Source of the DNA: Treponema sp. | GTDB lineage: Bacteria; Spirochaetota; Spirochaetia; Treponematales; Breznakiellaceae | Assembly (NCBI GenBank): GCA_031281925.1 | Contig: JAITES010000014.1 | Location: 1-23,168, forward strand | Length of the DNA: 23,168 nt | Direction of reading: 5' to 3' | Part shown: piece by piece, positions 1 to 7,618 of the stretch | Layout: every line of letters begins with the position of its first letter | Position numbering within the stretch: the stretch's first letter is position 1 | Notes under the pieces: generated by a model | What the model saw: only the letters and a program-made list of their open reading frames with translations | What the model was told of the DNA's origin: nothing | Database searches by the model: none | Program-made: the position numbers and the translations under genes

Positions 1-1
1 G

Positions 2-2608
2 TTTTTACGTTTCCGGCCTGAACGGGAACGGATAAACAAGGTGGTCTTTCTGGATGTGGACGATCAGGCCGTCGCCCATATCGGGGTGTTTCCCTGGCCC
101 CGGTCGGTGATGGCCGGCGCTCTCCTCCTGCTCAAGGAATACGGCGCGGCCGCGGCTATATTCGATATTGAATATATCGACAAGAGTCCGACCCGGGTGG
201 ACGAAGTCTATCTTAAACAGGGGCTCCGCGCCGACTTCGCCCGGCATTTCGCCGAAATAAGCGGTACTATGGCGGATATCCTTTCCGCCCTCAGCGCGGG
301 GTTCATTAAAGCCGCGGACGCTTCCGCCTATATCGACGATGTGGCGGAACTTGTCGCCGGTGAACGGGATCTGCTGTACCAGGACACCCTGGGGATCACA
401 GGCGACAATGACCGTTACCTGGCCGAAGCTGCGGCTTTGTTCGGGAAAACCTGGGGCACCCTGAACCTCCAGGATGAGTACCCTCTTGAGGGTGAACAGG
501 CGGAACGCCGGGCCTTTGCCGAACAGCGCTTTTCCTATCCGGTTGACGCGGCGGAGGGGGTTCCGGGCGGGGACTATACGGACATTCTCCCGCCCATCCC
601 CGTTTTTATGGAGGCCCTGAGGGGAGCCGGATTTACCAATGTAGAAATTGACCGGGACGGCACCCGGCGGCGGATCTACCTGGTCAGGAAGGTAGGGGAT
701 CGGTGGTACGCCCAGCTTGCCTTCGCCCCCCTCCTGGAATACCTGGGGAACCCGGCCCTCGAACTGCGGCCCCGCCGCCTTGTCATGAGGGGGGCTCTGC
801 TGCCCGGAGCCTCGGCTCCCGCCGATATATCCATTCCCCTGGACGGCCGGGGGGCCATGATGCTGGACTGGCCCCTCACAAGCTACCAGGACAGTTTTAC
901 CCATGTGTCCTTTGCCCGGTTTTCCTATCTGGAAGAATACTACGCCCATATAAAAGAGTACCTGGGCGCTCTTGGGGACAGCAGGGCCGTCTTCCCAGTT
1001 CTGGCCGAGGGGGCGGATACCATCCTGGCCCGGTTTGAGGAAGCCGAAGGGGCGCGACAGGCAGCGCTGGAAACGGCTTCCGATCGGGACTTTGAACGGT
1101 ACCTCAGGCTCCGGGACGAGGGTTTCAGGTTGACCGGGGAATTGCTTGACGCTGCCGGGGAATACCTTGACTCCGAACTGGCACGGTATTCGGGTCTGCA
1201 GGACGATGAAGCCCTGAGGCAGGAGGCCGGATACTGCCTGACCCTGCTGGAATACCTTGAAACGGAACTGTGCGGCACCCTGGATACCAGGGCGTACCTG
1301 CAGGAGGCCCTGGAGGGGAAATTCTGCGTTATCGGCAGGGTTGATACGGGAACCACCGACATCGGGGTTAACCCCTTTCATGGCAAATATGTAAACGTGG
1401 GAACCCACGGGGTGGTGCTGGACACGATCCTGTCCCGTTCCTTTATCACCTTCCTGCCCCCGCTGTGGAGCGTGGTTCTGGCCTTTCTTCTGGTTCCAGC
1501 CCTAATCGCCGGCATACAGGGCTTCAAACCGGCCCTGAGGATGGGACTTGGTATATGCGGCGTGTTCCTGATCCTGGGCCTTTCCCTGATTCTTTTCATT
1601 GGTAAGGGATACTTCCTGAGCCCCCTGACGCCGGTTCTTGCCATGGCAGGCGCCCTGGTTATCAGGGAGACCGCCGCGTTCGTGGGGACGGAACGGGACA
1701 AGCAGTTTATCCGCAAGGCCTTTTCCACCTACCTTTCAGGCGAGGTAGTCCAGGAAATCCTAAACGATCCGGGTAAACTGGCTCTGGGGGGCGCGACCCG
1801 GCGCATGACCGCGATCTTTACCGACGTGCAGGGCTTTTCCACCATCTCGGAACGATTATCCGCCCAGTATGGTTCCCAGGGCGGCGCCGAGGCGCTGGTC
1901 CGGCTGCTCAACGATTACCTGTCGGCGATGAGCGACATTGTGCTGGAACAGCGGGGGACTATTGATAAATATGAGGGGGACGCCATCATCGCCTTTTTCG
2001 GCGCTCCCCTGGAACTGGAGGATCACGCCCTGAGGGCCTGCGCCTCGGCGCTTCTGATGAAGCGGATTGAAGGGGAACTGAATAAAACATACCGTGAAAC
2101 CGGGTTAAGCCCCACGCCGCTGTATACCCGTATCGGCATAAATACCGGGGACATGGTGGTGGGGAACATGGGAACCCAAAAGAAGATGGACTATACCATC
2201 ATGGGGAACGCGGTAAACCTTGCGTCCCGGCTTGAGGGGGTCAACAAACAGTACGGAACCTGGATCATGGCCTCGGAGGACACGATACGGGAAACCGGGG
2301 GAAAGCTGCTCAGCCGCCGTCTTGACCGGGTGCGGGTAGTGGGAATCAACGAACCGGTCAGGCTCCACGAGGTTCTTTCGTTTGCTGTAGACGCGCCTTC
2401 CCGCATGCTGCGGATGGTCGAGCTTTTTCATCAGGCCCTGGATACGTTTGAAAACCGGGACTGGGCGGCCGCGGAAACCGCGTTTCAGGCGGTACTGGAC
2501 CATGCCCCCGAAGACGGCCCCGCGAAACTGTATCTGGAACGGTGCAGGCAGTACCGGAACAAAGCCCCTGAGCAGTGGGACGGGATAGTTAATCTGACCC
2601 AAAAGTGA
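2..2608 (+). CDS. CHASE2-domain class III adenylate/guanylate cyclase, 5' partial
   Basis: Membrane-bound cyclase making a cyclic nucleotide (probably cAMP) in response to an extracytoplasmic signal. The reading frame is open to the left edge and the sequence before the GTG at 41 (RINKVVFLDVDD) already fits a CHASE2 domain, so the real start lies upstream. Counting from base 41, residues 1 to about 455 are the CHASE2 sensor (FPWPRS and AIFDIEY are typical). Three membrane helices follow at about 472-492, 500-525 and 526-548, then the class III catalytic domain at about 580-760. Metal-binding aspartates are D595 (FTDVQGFS) and D647 (YEGDAI). K643 and T719 occupy the base-selecting positions, and N726 and R730 the transition-state positions. 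The Lys/Thr pair is that of cyanobacterial CyaC-type adenylate cyclases. The last ~65 residues resemble a TPR-like helical hairpin. All catalytic residues are present. cAMP rather than cGMP is an inference. Confidence 0.93.
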   Translation, partial: FLRFRPERERINKVVFLDVDDQAVAHIGVFPWPRSVMAGALLLLKEYGAAAAIFDIEYIDKSPTRVDEVYLKQGLRADFARHFAEISGTMADILSALSAGFIKAADASAYIDDVAELVAGERDLLYQDTLGITGDNDRYLAEAAALFGKTWGTLNLQDEYPLEGEQAERRAFAEQRFSYPVDAAEGVPGGDYTDILPPIPVFMEALRGAGFTNVEIDRDGTRRRIYLVRKVGDRWYAQLAFAPLLEYLGNPALELRPRRLVMRGALLPGASAPADISIPLDGRGAMMLDWPLTSYQDSFTHVSFARFSYLEEYYAHIKEYLGALGDSRAVFPVLAEGADTILARFEEAEGARQAALETASDRDFERYLRLRDEGFRLTGELLDAAGEYLDSELARYSGLQDDEALRQEAGYCLTLLEYLETELCGTLDTRAYLQEALEGKFCVIGRVDTGTTDIGVNPFHGKYVNVGTHGVVLDTILSRSFITFLPPLWSVVLAFLLVPALIAGIQGFKPALRMGLGICGVFLILGLSLILFIGKGYFLSPLTPVLAMAGALVIRETAAFVGTERDKQFIRKAFSTYLSGEVVQEILNDPGKLALGGATRRMTAIFTDVQGFSTISERLSAQYGSQGGAEALVRLLNDYLSAMSDIVLEQRGTIDKYEGDAIIAFFGAPLELEDHALRACASALLMKRIEGELNKTYRETGLSPTPLYTRIGINTGDMVVGNMGTQKKMDYTIMGNAVNLASRLEGVNKQYGTWIMASEDTIRETGGKLLSRRLDRVRVVGINEPVRLHEVLSFAVDAPSRMLRMVELFHQALDTFENRDWAAAETAFQAVLDHAPEDGPAKLYLERCRQYRNKAPEQWDGIVNLTQK

Positions 2609-2640
2609 TAAAGGGGGGATGTTACCTTGTATCCTTCTTC

Positions 2641-2669
2641 TTGTTTATTCAGGATATAGAGGGTACAAT
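2641..2669 (+). promoter_or_regulatory. sigma70-type promoter abutting lipoprotein start
   Basis: TTGTTT at 2641-2646, a 17-nt spacer and TACAAT at 2664-2669. Only six bases separate the -10 from the ATG at 2676, so transcription should begin at or next to the A of the start codon. There is no convincing Shine-Dalgarno at proper distance. Confidence 0.6.
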
Positions 2670-2675
2670 AACGAC

Positions 2676-3635
2676 ATGAAAGCACTATTTTCTTACGCAA
2701 ATGCATCAATTGTGGTGGTTTTTTTATTGGTTTCGCTGGTTTTAAGCGCCTGTTATACGATTCCGGACAGCAAGAAGTACCCCAATATGGTGGCCAATGT
2801 GGATCCTATCCCCACCGGTACCATTCAGGTACAAATTGATAAGCCATTCATGAACGGGCTCCAGAAACGGGATATTGAAACCGTGTTTGAACCCCGGGAG
2901 AATGCCGTTTACCTTCAGTTTACCTATCAAACGGTGTTCTACCGCCAGTATTGGTCTCAGGATGCCAGAGCCGCCTTTGTGGAAGCGGTAAAACTCTACA
3001 AGCAGGACTTTAATGACCGGGCGCTGGTCAAGCGGGGGAAGCAGCGGGCTTACGGCAAGATAAGGGGGAAGACGGTGTTTTCTTCCCTTCAAGTGTCCAT
3101 CAGCGAGCGTTATACTTCAGAGCCGCAGATCGATCTGGGCTATGTTTTCAAGCGGGAGAGTCCCTATTTCCAGGTGCTCATGCTCAAGGCCAAGGCGAAT
3201 GTTTCGACCAATGACAAGGCCTCTCTCTCCTCTCTTCGTATCCCATTGTATCTTACCATTTCCCAGGCGGAGGAGCTTGCCGCCATATTTGACCAGGGCT
3301 GGCTTATGGGGCTTCTCGGCGAGAAGGGTGATGACGGCATGTATCAGGTTGAGCGGGACGAGTACCAGGCCAGGGAAGAAGCCGGTTCAAAGGGCGGTTT
3401 TTCCGAATGGTTTGATAATCTTAAGGATTCCGCCGCCGGTACGATGGACAATTTAAGGGGCGGCAGATCCGGCCCCGCGGAGGGAGACAGTTATAACACC
3501 CCCGCTCCCGCGGCTTCCGGTCCTCCTCCGGAACCTGTACGGGACAGTATTCCGGAAACTCCGGCTGAACCGCAGCAGGATGTTCCGGAGCTTTCCCCAT
3601 CCGGGCCTCCTCCTGCGGAAGAAAGTATCGAGTAA
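2676..3635 (+). CDS. lipoprotein with proline-rich tail, function unknown
   Basis: A 319-residue probable lipoprotein. The frame extends upstream to 2619, but the ATG at 2676 places a classic type II signal peptide at the N-terminus: MKA, a hydrophobic core (IVVVFLLVSLVL) and lipobox LSAC, with the lipidated Cys near residue 26. It also sits six bases after a -10 box. The mature part (about 27-255) is a mixed alpha/beta domain of no family I recognise; a stretch at about 75-205 reads like repeated strands and helices, with YQTVFYRQYW and ISERYTSEPQ. The C-terminal ~60 residues are rich in Pro, Ser and Glu and probably disordered. It stands alone between the cyclase and the carD operon. Its function cannot be assigned from sequence. 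Confidence 0.8.
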   Translation: MKALFSYANASIVVVFLLVSLVLSACYTIPDSKKYPNMVANVDPIPTGTIQVQIDKPFMNGLQKRDIETVFEPRENAVYLQFTYQTVFYRQYWSQDARAAFVEAVKLYKQDFNDRALVKRGKQRAYGKIRGKTVFSSLQVSISERYTSEPQIDLGYVFKRESPYFQVLMLKAKANVSTNDKASLSSLRIPLYLTISQAEELAAIFDQGWLMGLLGEKGDDGMYQVERDEYQAREEAGSKGGFSEWFDNLKDSAAGTMDNLRGGRSGPAEGDSYNTPAPAASGPPPEPVRDSIPETPAEPQQDVPELSPSGPPPAEESIE

Positions 3636-3670
3636 CAGGGGGGTGGTTTCCCTACATGCCGTTTTTGTGC

Positions 3671-3676
3671 TATACT
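3671..3676 (+). promoter_or_regulatory. -10 box of the carD operon
   Basis: TATACT ends seven bases before the carD ATG at 3684. The -35 is weak (TTCCCT or TTTCCC around 3647-3653 at 17-18 nt). No Shine-Dalgarno lies between box and ATG, so the mRNA is predicted to be leaderless. Confidence 0.5.
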
Positions 3677-3683
3677 TATTTTA

Positions 3684-4193
3684 ATGAGTGATGCTGTAGC
3701 AACGAAACCTGCTTTTGCTGTAGATCAGCGAGTCGTGTATCCCAGCCAGGGTGTCGGTAGGATTACCGCTATCAAGGAACGGGACTTCAAGAGCGAAAAG
3801 GTTCCCTATTACGTTATTTATATTGAGGTCACGGACATGACTATCATGGTTCCGGTGAATAACGCCGAAGGTCTGGGTATCCGTCCGATCGTTGACAGGG
3901 ATATGGCCCAGGAGGCCCTGGATCTTATCGGGCAGGATTATGAGCCGATCCCTTCGGACTGGAAGCTTCGTTATCAGATGAATCTGGATCTCTTGAAGAA
4001 GGGGAGTGTAAAGGACATTGCGTCCATTGTCCGCTCCCTTTACCACCGGAGCAAGGTCAAAGAATTACCGATTCTGGAACGGAAGCTTTACGATTCCGCG
4101 CTTAAGCTTTTAGAGGATGAAGTGTCTTTTTCTCTCCACAAAACCCGGGAAGAAGTGGAAAATTTGATCTTTACCCGTCTGGAGTCAAAATAA
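3684..4193 (+). CDS. carD: CarD/CdnL-family RNA polymerase-binding transcription regulator
   Basis: A 169-residue member of the CarD/CdnL/TRCF-RID family. Residues about 13-70 are the Tudor-like RNA-polymerase beta-interacting domain, opening with VDQRVVYPSQGVGRI, the family hallmark. Residues about 75-165 are the helical DNA-binding half, in which W93 (SDWKLRYQ) is placed like the Trp that wedges into DNA at the upstream edge of the transcription bubble in mycobacterial CarD. Length is typical. Family members stabilise open promoter complexes, especially at rRNA and growth-related promoters. It is first in an operon with ispD, ispF and nth; its stop codon overlaps the proposed ispD start. 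There is no Shine-Dalgarno before the ATG. Confidence 0.93.
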   Translation: MSDAVATKPAFAVDQRVVYPSQGVGRITAIKERDFKSEKVPYYVIYIEVTDMTIMVPVNNAEGLGIRPIVDRDMAQEALDLIGQDYEPIPSDWKLRYQMNLDLLKKGSVKDIASIVRSLYHRSKVKELPILERKLYDSALKLLEDEVSFSLHKTREEVENLIFTRLESK

Positions 4194-4894
4194 CGCCGAA
4201 AGGCCGCTTTGCCGCGGTCGTCTGTGCCGCCGGGCATTCGGTCAGAATGGGGGGCCGGAAAAAGGAGTATCTCCTTCTGCCCGGCAGCCGGCAAACGGTT
4301 CTTGGCGCATCGACAGCCGCCTTTGCCGCCCTCCCGGACTTTAGCCTTATTGCGATTACCGTTCCCCTCTCTCCCGATATGGGGGAAACGGCGGCCCGCC
4401 AGGCGCTTCCCAAGGAATTATTTTCCGAAGGCAAGCCCCTTCTTGCCTTTGTACCGGGAGGAAAAAACCGCCGCGCCTCGGTCTACCATGCCTTGAATCT
4501 TGTGGCCGCATATCCGGTGGAATATGTGCTTATTCATGACGGCGCACGGCCCTGGGTAAGTTCTTCCCTTATCAGAAGTGTTATGGAGGCCGTTCTTGTC
4601 CATGGGGCCGCCCTTCCGGTTCTTCCCCTGACCGATACCCCCAAAGAGCTTGACGGAAAAGGTTTTGTAAAGAGGCATCTGCAGCGTTCTCTGACCGGGC
4701 TCGCCCAAACCCCCCAGGGTTTCCGTTTCCCCGACATACTCGAAGCCCACAAAAAGGCTGCGGAAAAAGAAGCTGCCGAAGGCAGGGAGTATACTGATGA
4801 TGCGGAAATATGGGCGGAATTTTGCGGCCCTGTTGCGGCGGTGCCCGGAGAAGCGGCCAACAAAAAAATAACCTTCCCGGAGGATCTGGCATGA
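4190..4894 (+). CDS. ispD: IspD, 2-C-methyl-D-erythritol 4-phosphate cytidylyltransferase, apparent AUA start
   Basis: Third step of the MEP isoprenoid pathway: CTP + MEP to CDP-ME. The CTP-binding loop AAGHSVRMGGRKKEY is encoded from about 4226 onwards, so the first in-frame ATG (4247) would begin inside it and lose the glycine loop and catalytic Arg (R19 here). Upstream to the in-frame stop at 4118 there is no ATG, GTG or TTG. The only near-cognate codon well placed is ATA at 4190: it overlaps the carD stop (ATAA) and follows GGAG (4181-4184) by five bases. From there the product is 234 residues, normal for IspD. Other motifs present are HDGARPWV, QTPQGFRF, YTDDAEIW and KKITFPEDL. It overlaps ispF by four bases. 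Enzyme identity is near certain; the AUA start is inference and a sequencing error could mimic it. Confidence 0.9.
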   Translation: MTPKGRFAAVVCAAGHSVRMGGRKKEYLLLPGSRQTVLGASTAAFAALPDFSLIAITVPLSPDMGETAARQALPKELFSEGKPLLAFVPGGKNRRASVYHALNLVAAYPVEYVLIHDGARPWVSSSLIRSVMEAVLVHGAALPVLPLTDTPKELDGKGFVKRHLQRSLTGLAQTPQGFRFPDILEAHKKAAEKEAAEGREYTDDAEIWAEFCGPVAAVPGEAANKKITFPEDLA

Positions 4895-5382
4895 ACATGA
4901 TACGGATAGGTATTGGAAAGGATCTGCACCGTCTGATCAAGGGGAGGCCCTTTTTGCTGGGCGGTGTGGAACTGCCTTCCGAAAGAGGGGAACTGGGCCA
5001 CTCCGACGGGGATGTACTGGCTCATGCGGTAATCGATGCTGTTTTGGGCGCCGCAGGTCTGGGAGACATAGGGACTCTCTTTCCTTCTTCCGATCCCAGG
5101 TGGAAGGATGCCGATTCCATGGAATTGCTGCGTTCCGCCTGGGCTCTTGTCCGGGAGGCAGGCTACGCTCTCTCCAATCTGGACTGTACCGTTACCTGTG
5201 AAAAGCCGAAAATTCTTCCCTACCGGGATTTGATCCGTTCCTCCCTGGCCGCCGCGCTGGATGCGCCCCCGGAAGCTGTTTTTGTCAAAGGCAAGACCGC
5301 CGAAGGACTGGGCCCTGTAGGGGAAGGCAAGGCGGTGGAAGCCGAAGCCGTATGTCTGTTGAACGGAGGAACGCAATGCTGA
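4891..5382 (+). CDS. ispF: IspF, 2-C-methyl-D-erythritol 2,4-cyclodiphosphate synthase
   Basis: Fifth step of the MEP pathway: cyclises CDP-ME 2-phosphate to MEcPP with release of CMP; the family is a homotrimer with one metal site per subunit. The ATG at 4891 is chosen because GGAGGA (4879-4884) lies six bases upstream, it overlaps the ispD stop as ATGA, and it gives the family length (163 residues). Metal ligands D11 and H13 (GIGKDLHRL) and H45 (SDGDVLAHAVID) are all present, as are LGDIGTLFP and the C-terminal TAEGLGPVGEG. In several bacteria IspD and IspF are fused; here they are separate but translationally coupled. Confidence 0.95.
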   Translation: MNMIRIGIGKDLHRLIKGRPFLLGGVELPSERGELGHSDGDVLAHAVIDAVLGAAGLGDIGTLFPSSDPRWKDADSMELLRSAWALVREAGYALSNLDCTVTCEKPKILPYRDLIRSSLAAALDAPPEAVFVKGKTAEGLGPVGEGKAVEAEAVCLLNGGTQC

Positions 5383-6035
5383 ACAGGGAATGGGATGCCG
5401 TCATCAAAAGCCTTGAAAAGTGGCGGGAAGGACTTGGGGACCCTTCGGTAACCATGGTGGCGGAACGCTACAGGCGGAGCCCATGGGCGGTGCTGGTATC
5501 CACCATCCTAAGCCTGCGAACCAAGGATGAAGTTACCCTTGCTTCTTCCAAACGGCTTCTGGAAAAGGCCCCGGATCCCAAAAGCCTCCGCTCTCTGGGC
5601 GAAGACGAGATAGCCCGCCTTTCATATCCTGCAGGTTTCTACCGGACCAAGGCCCGCAATCTGAAGGCGATTGCAGAACTCCTTCTGGAGCAATACGGCG
5701 ATACGGTTCCCGCGGACATGGAAAAACTTTTGGCCCTTCCCGGAGTGGGACGGAAGACGGCAAATCTTGTACTGGTTGAAGCCTTTGGGCTTCCCGGTCT
5801 CTGTGTGGATACTCATGTTCACCGCATCAGCAACCGTGCCGGCTGGGTGGAAACCAAAACGCCTGAAGAAACGGAAATGGAACTGCGGCGGATTCTGCCG
5901 CAAAAATACTGGAAAGACATCAATCCCCTGCTCGTGCTTTACGGTCAGCAGCTCTGCCGCCCCCTGAGCCCCTTCTGTTCCGCCTGTGTAATAAAAAAAC
6001 ACTGCAGACAGGCCGGAGTAGGAAAAACACGGTAA
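5376..6035 (+). CDS. nth: endonuclease III, DNA glycosylase/AP lyase
   Basis: Base-excision repair enzyme removing oxidised pyrimidines. The ATG at 5376, not the earlier one at 5352, has a strong GGAGGA (5365-5370) five bases upstream and overlaps the ispF stop by seven bases. Over 219 residues it contains the helix-hairpin-helix LPGVGRKTAN with catalytic K127, catalytic D145 (VDTHVHR), and a C-terminal iron-sulfur cluster with cysteines 194, 201, 204 and 210 in the exact C-X6-C-X2-C-X5-C spacing. It is the last gene of the carD operon; a perfect hairpin begins five bases after its stop. The link with isoprenoid genes is probably only positional. Confidence 0.96.
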   Translation: MLNREWDAVIKSLEKWREGLGDPSVTMVAERYRRSPWAVLVSTILSLRTKDEVTLASSKRLLEKAPDPKSLRSLGEDEIARLSYPAGFYRTKARNLKAIAELLLEQYGDTVPADMEKLLALPGVGRKTANLVLVEAFGLPGLCVDTHVHRISNRAGWVETKTPEETEMELRRILPQKYWKDINPLLVLYGQQLCRPLSPFCSACVIKKHCRQAGVGKTR

Positions 6036-6040
6036 TTAAT

Positions 6041-6075
6041 GTCTGTCCATAAAGTCGGTTACTTTATGGACAGAC
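6041..6075 (+). terminator. perfect 15-bp hairpin after nth, probable terminator or palindromic repeat
   Basis: Arms GTCTGTCCATAAAGT (6041-6055) and ACTTTATGGACAGAC (6061-6075) are exact inverted repeats with a five-base loop. It starts five bases after the nth stop and is followed by TCTAATTAG rather than a run of T. Position suggests transcript end formation or 3' protection; the long perfect stem also fits a dispersed palindromic repeat. Confidence 0.6.
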
Positions 6076-6126
6076 TCTAATTAGTGCCTGTTATAGTGTG
6101 GATACATATAGACCGGGGCACCGGCC

Positions 6127-6155
6127 TTGCCGAATAATATTTGCTATATTATACT
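6127..6155 (+). promoter_or_regulatory. promoter of the ATPase gene
   Basis: TTGCCG at 6127-6132, a 17-nt spacer and TATACT at 6150-6155, in an AT-rich stretch unlike the surrounding coding DNA. Predicted start is near 6162, giving a ~45-base leader that carries the Shine-Dalgarno GGAGG (6198-6202). Confidence 0.5.
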
Positions 6156-6178
6156 TTAGTATATTACGATATACTAAA
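6155..6178. promoter_or_regulatory. perfect palindrome, putative operator
   Basis: Arms TTTAGTATAT (6155-6164) and ATATACTAAA (6169-6178) are exact inverted repeats around TACG. The site begins at the last base of the -10 and covers the predicted transcription start, where a bound dimer would block initiation. The downstream protein has a winged-helix segment, so autoregulation is possible but unproven. Confidence 0.5.
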
Positions 6179-6208
6179 TCGTGTTTTAGCAATTTATGGA
6201 GGCAGGCT

Positions 6209-7606
6209 ATGTTTGTCGGAAGGGAACGGGAACTCAACAAACTTGAGGAGCTTTACCGGAGCGGAAAATTTGAATGTGCCGTCATCTATGGACGCCGCCG
6301 GGTGGGAAAAACGGCCCTGATCCGGGAATTTATCCGGAACAGGAAGGCCATATTTTTTACCGCAACAGAAACAAGCGGCCAGGGGAATCTTGAAAATTTC
6401 AGCCGGAGCATACATGAGTTTTTTTATCAGGGCGGCCCTGACGCGCCTCTCTACCGGAATTTTGAAGAGGTCCTGAAAATGGTTTGCGACCATGCGGCGC
6501 CGGAACGTCTTGTTCTGGTGATTGACGAATATCCCTATCTGGCAGCTTCTTACCGGGCTATTTCTTCAATTTTGCAAAAGATGATAGATCATCAATTCAG
6601 GGAAACAAAACTCATGCTGATCCTCTGCGGCTCTTCCATGTCCTTCATGGAAAACCAGGTGATGGGCTACAAGAGTCCCCTCTACGGCAGACGAACAGCG
6701 CAGTTCAAAATTGAGCCTTTGGGTTTTTTTGAATCCAAATCTTTTTTTACACGGTTTAAGATTGAAGATCTGGCTCTTGTTTACGGTATCACCTGGGGAG
6801 TACCCCAGTATCTGGAACTGGTCGATGAAAAAAAGTCTGCAGGCGAAAACATACGGGCCATGTTTCTCGATCCAAAGTCCTATCTTTTTGAAGAACCGTC
6901 GAATCTTTTAAAGCAGGAAGTACGGGAACCGGCAATGTACAATGCCATTATCAGGACCATCGCCATGGGAAGCACAAAACTCACTGAAATCGCCGACAAG
7001 GCCGGCATTGAGACGGCCCTCTCGGTAATCTATCTGCGCAATCTCTGTTCCCTGGGCATCGTTAAAAAGGAGGAGCCTGTTACCGGGGATTCCCGGAGAA
7101 AAACTATATACCGCATTGGGGACAGCATGTACCGTTTCTGGTACCGTTTTGTTCCGCCTCTGGTGGATCTGATCATGAATGACGCTGCCACAGAAGCCTG
7201 GAAATGGATAGAGCCGGAACTCCCCGCCTTTATGGGGCATGTGTTTGAAGATATTTCAAAGGAATGGCTCTGGAGGGAAAACACTTGTGGAAGACTGCCC
7301 TTCGTTTTTTCTTCCGCCGGCCGATGGTGGGGTCATGACAATGTGCGGAAGGAAGAAGTGGAAATAGATATTCTCGGCTTTTCCCCGGATAGAGAGGAGG
7401 CAATTTTTGGGGAATGTAAATGGACCAACAGTCTTGTCGATGCGCCGGTTCTGGAAACCCTCTCGGCACGGGCAAATCTTTTTCGGTATAGAAACAAATA
7501 TCTCTATCTTTTTGCAAAACGGGGATTTACCGCAGGCTGTAAAAAGGCCGCCGGAAGACTCAATGCCCGCCTTATCACCTTTGCGGAGATGAACAGCGGG
7601 CTTTAG
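6209..7606 (+). CDS. AAA-type ATPase with winged helix and DUF234/PD-(D/E)XK-like C-terminus
   Basis: A 465-residue protein of the 'archaeal ATPase/DUF234' type. The ATG at 6209 is preferred over an in-frame ATG at 6098 because GGAGG (6198-6202) lies six bases upstream and MFVGRERELNKLEELY is the usual family start. The P-loop GRRRVGKT is residues 28-35 (K34), Walker B LVLVIDE ends at D106-E107, and a sensor-like LILCGSS follows. Residues about 244-295 look like a winged helix (STKLTEIADKAGIE). Near the C-terminus, D387 (EIDILGF) and E402-C-K404 (GECKW) match a PD-(D/E)XK nuclease core. It is a single-gene unit between a hairpin and a convergent gene, with AT-rich upstream DNA suggesting acquisition. 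Physiological role is unknown for most of the family; mobile or defence functions have been suggested. Confidence 0.85.
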   Translation: MFVGRERELNKLEELYRSGKFECAVIYGRRRVGKTALIREFIRNRKAIFFTATETSGQGNLENFSRSIHEFFYQGGPDAPLYRNFEEVLKMVCDHAAPERLVLVIDEYPYLAASYRAISSILQKMIDHQFRETKLMLILCGSSMSFMENQVMGYKSPLYGRRTAQFKIEPLGFFESKSFFTRFKIEDLALVYGITWGVPQYLELVDEKKSAGENIRAMFLDPKSYLFEEPSNLLKQEVREPAMYNAIIRTIAMGSTKLTEIADKAGIETALSVIYLRNLCSLGIVKKEEPVTGDSRRKTIYRIGDSMYRFWYRFVPPLVDLIMNDAATEAWKWIEPELPAFMGHVFEDISKEWLWRENTCGRLPFVFSSAGRWWGHDNVRKEEVEIDILGFSPDREEAIFGECKWTNSLVDAPVLETLSARANLFRYRNKYLYLFAKRGFTAGCKKAAGRLNARLITFAEMNSGL

Positions 7607-7618
7607 TTTGGGTATGCT

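Noticed and set aside
5..1408. 467-codon open frame on the minus strand opposite the CHASE2 cyclase
   Set aside because: It is a GC-driven shadow: the plus frame has a clear CHASE2/cyclase product, while the minus translation is Gly/Pro/Phe-rich, has no recognisable domain and lacks a Shine-Dalgarno.
4247..4894. ATG at 4247 as the ispD start
   Set aside because: It would remove the CTP-binding glycine loop and catalytic Arg, leaving a non-functional enzyme in an otherwise intact operon.
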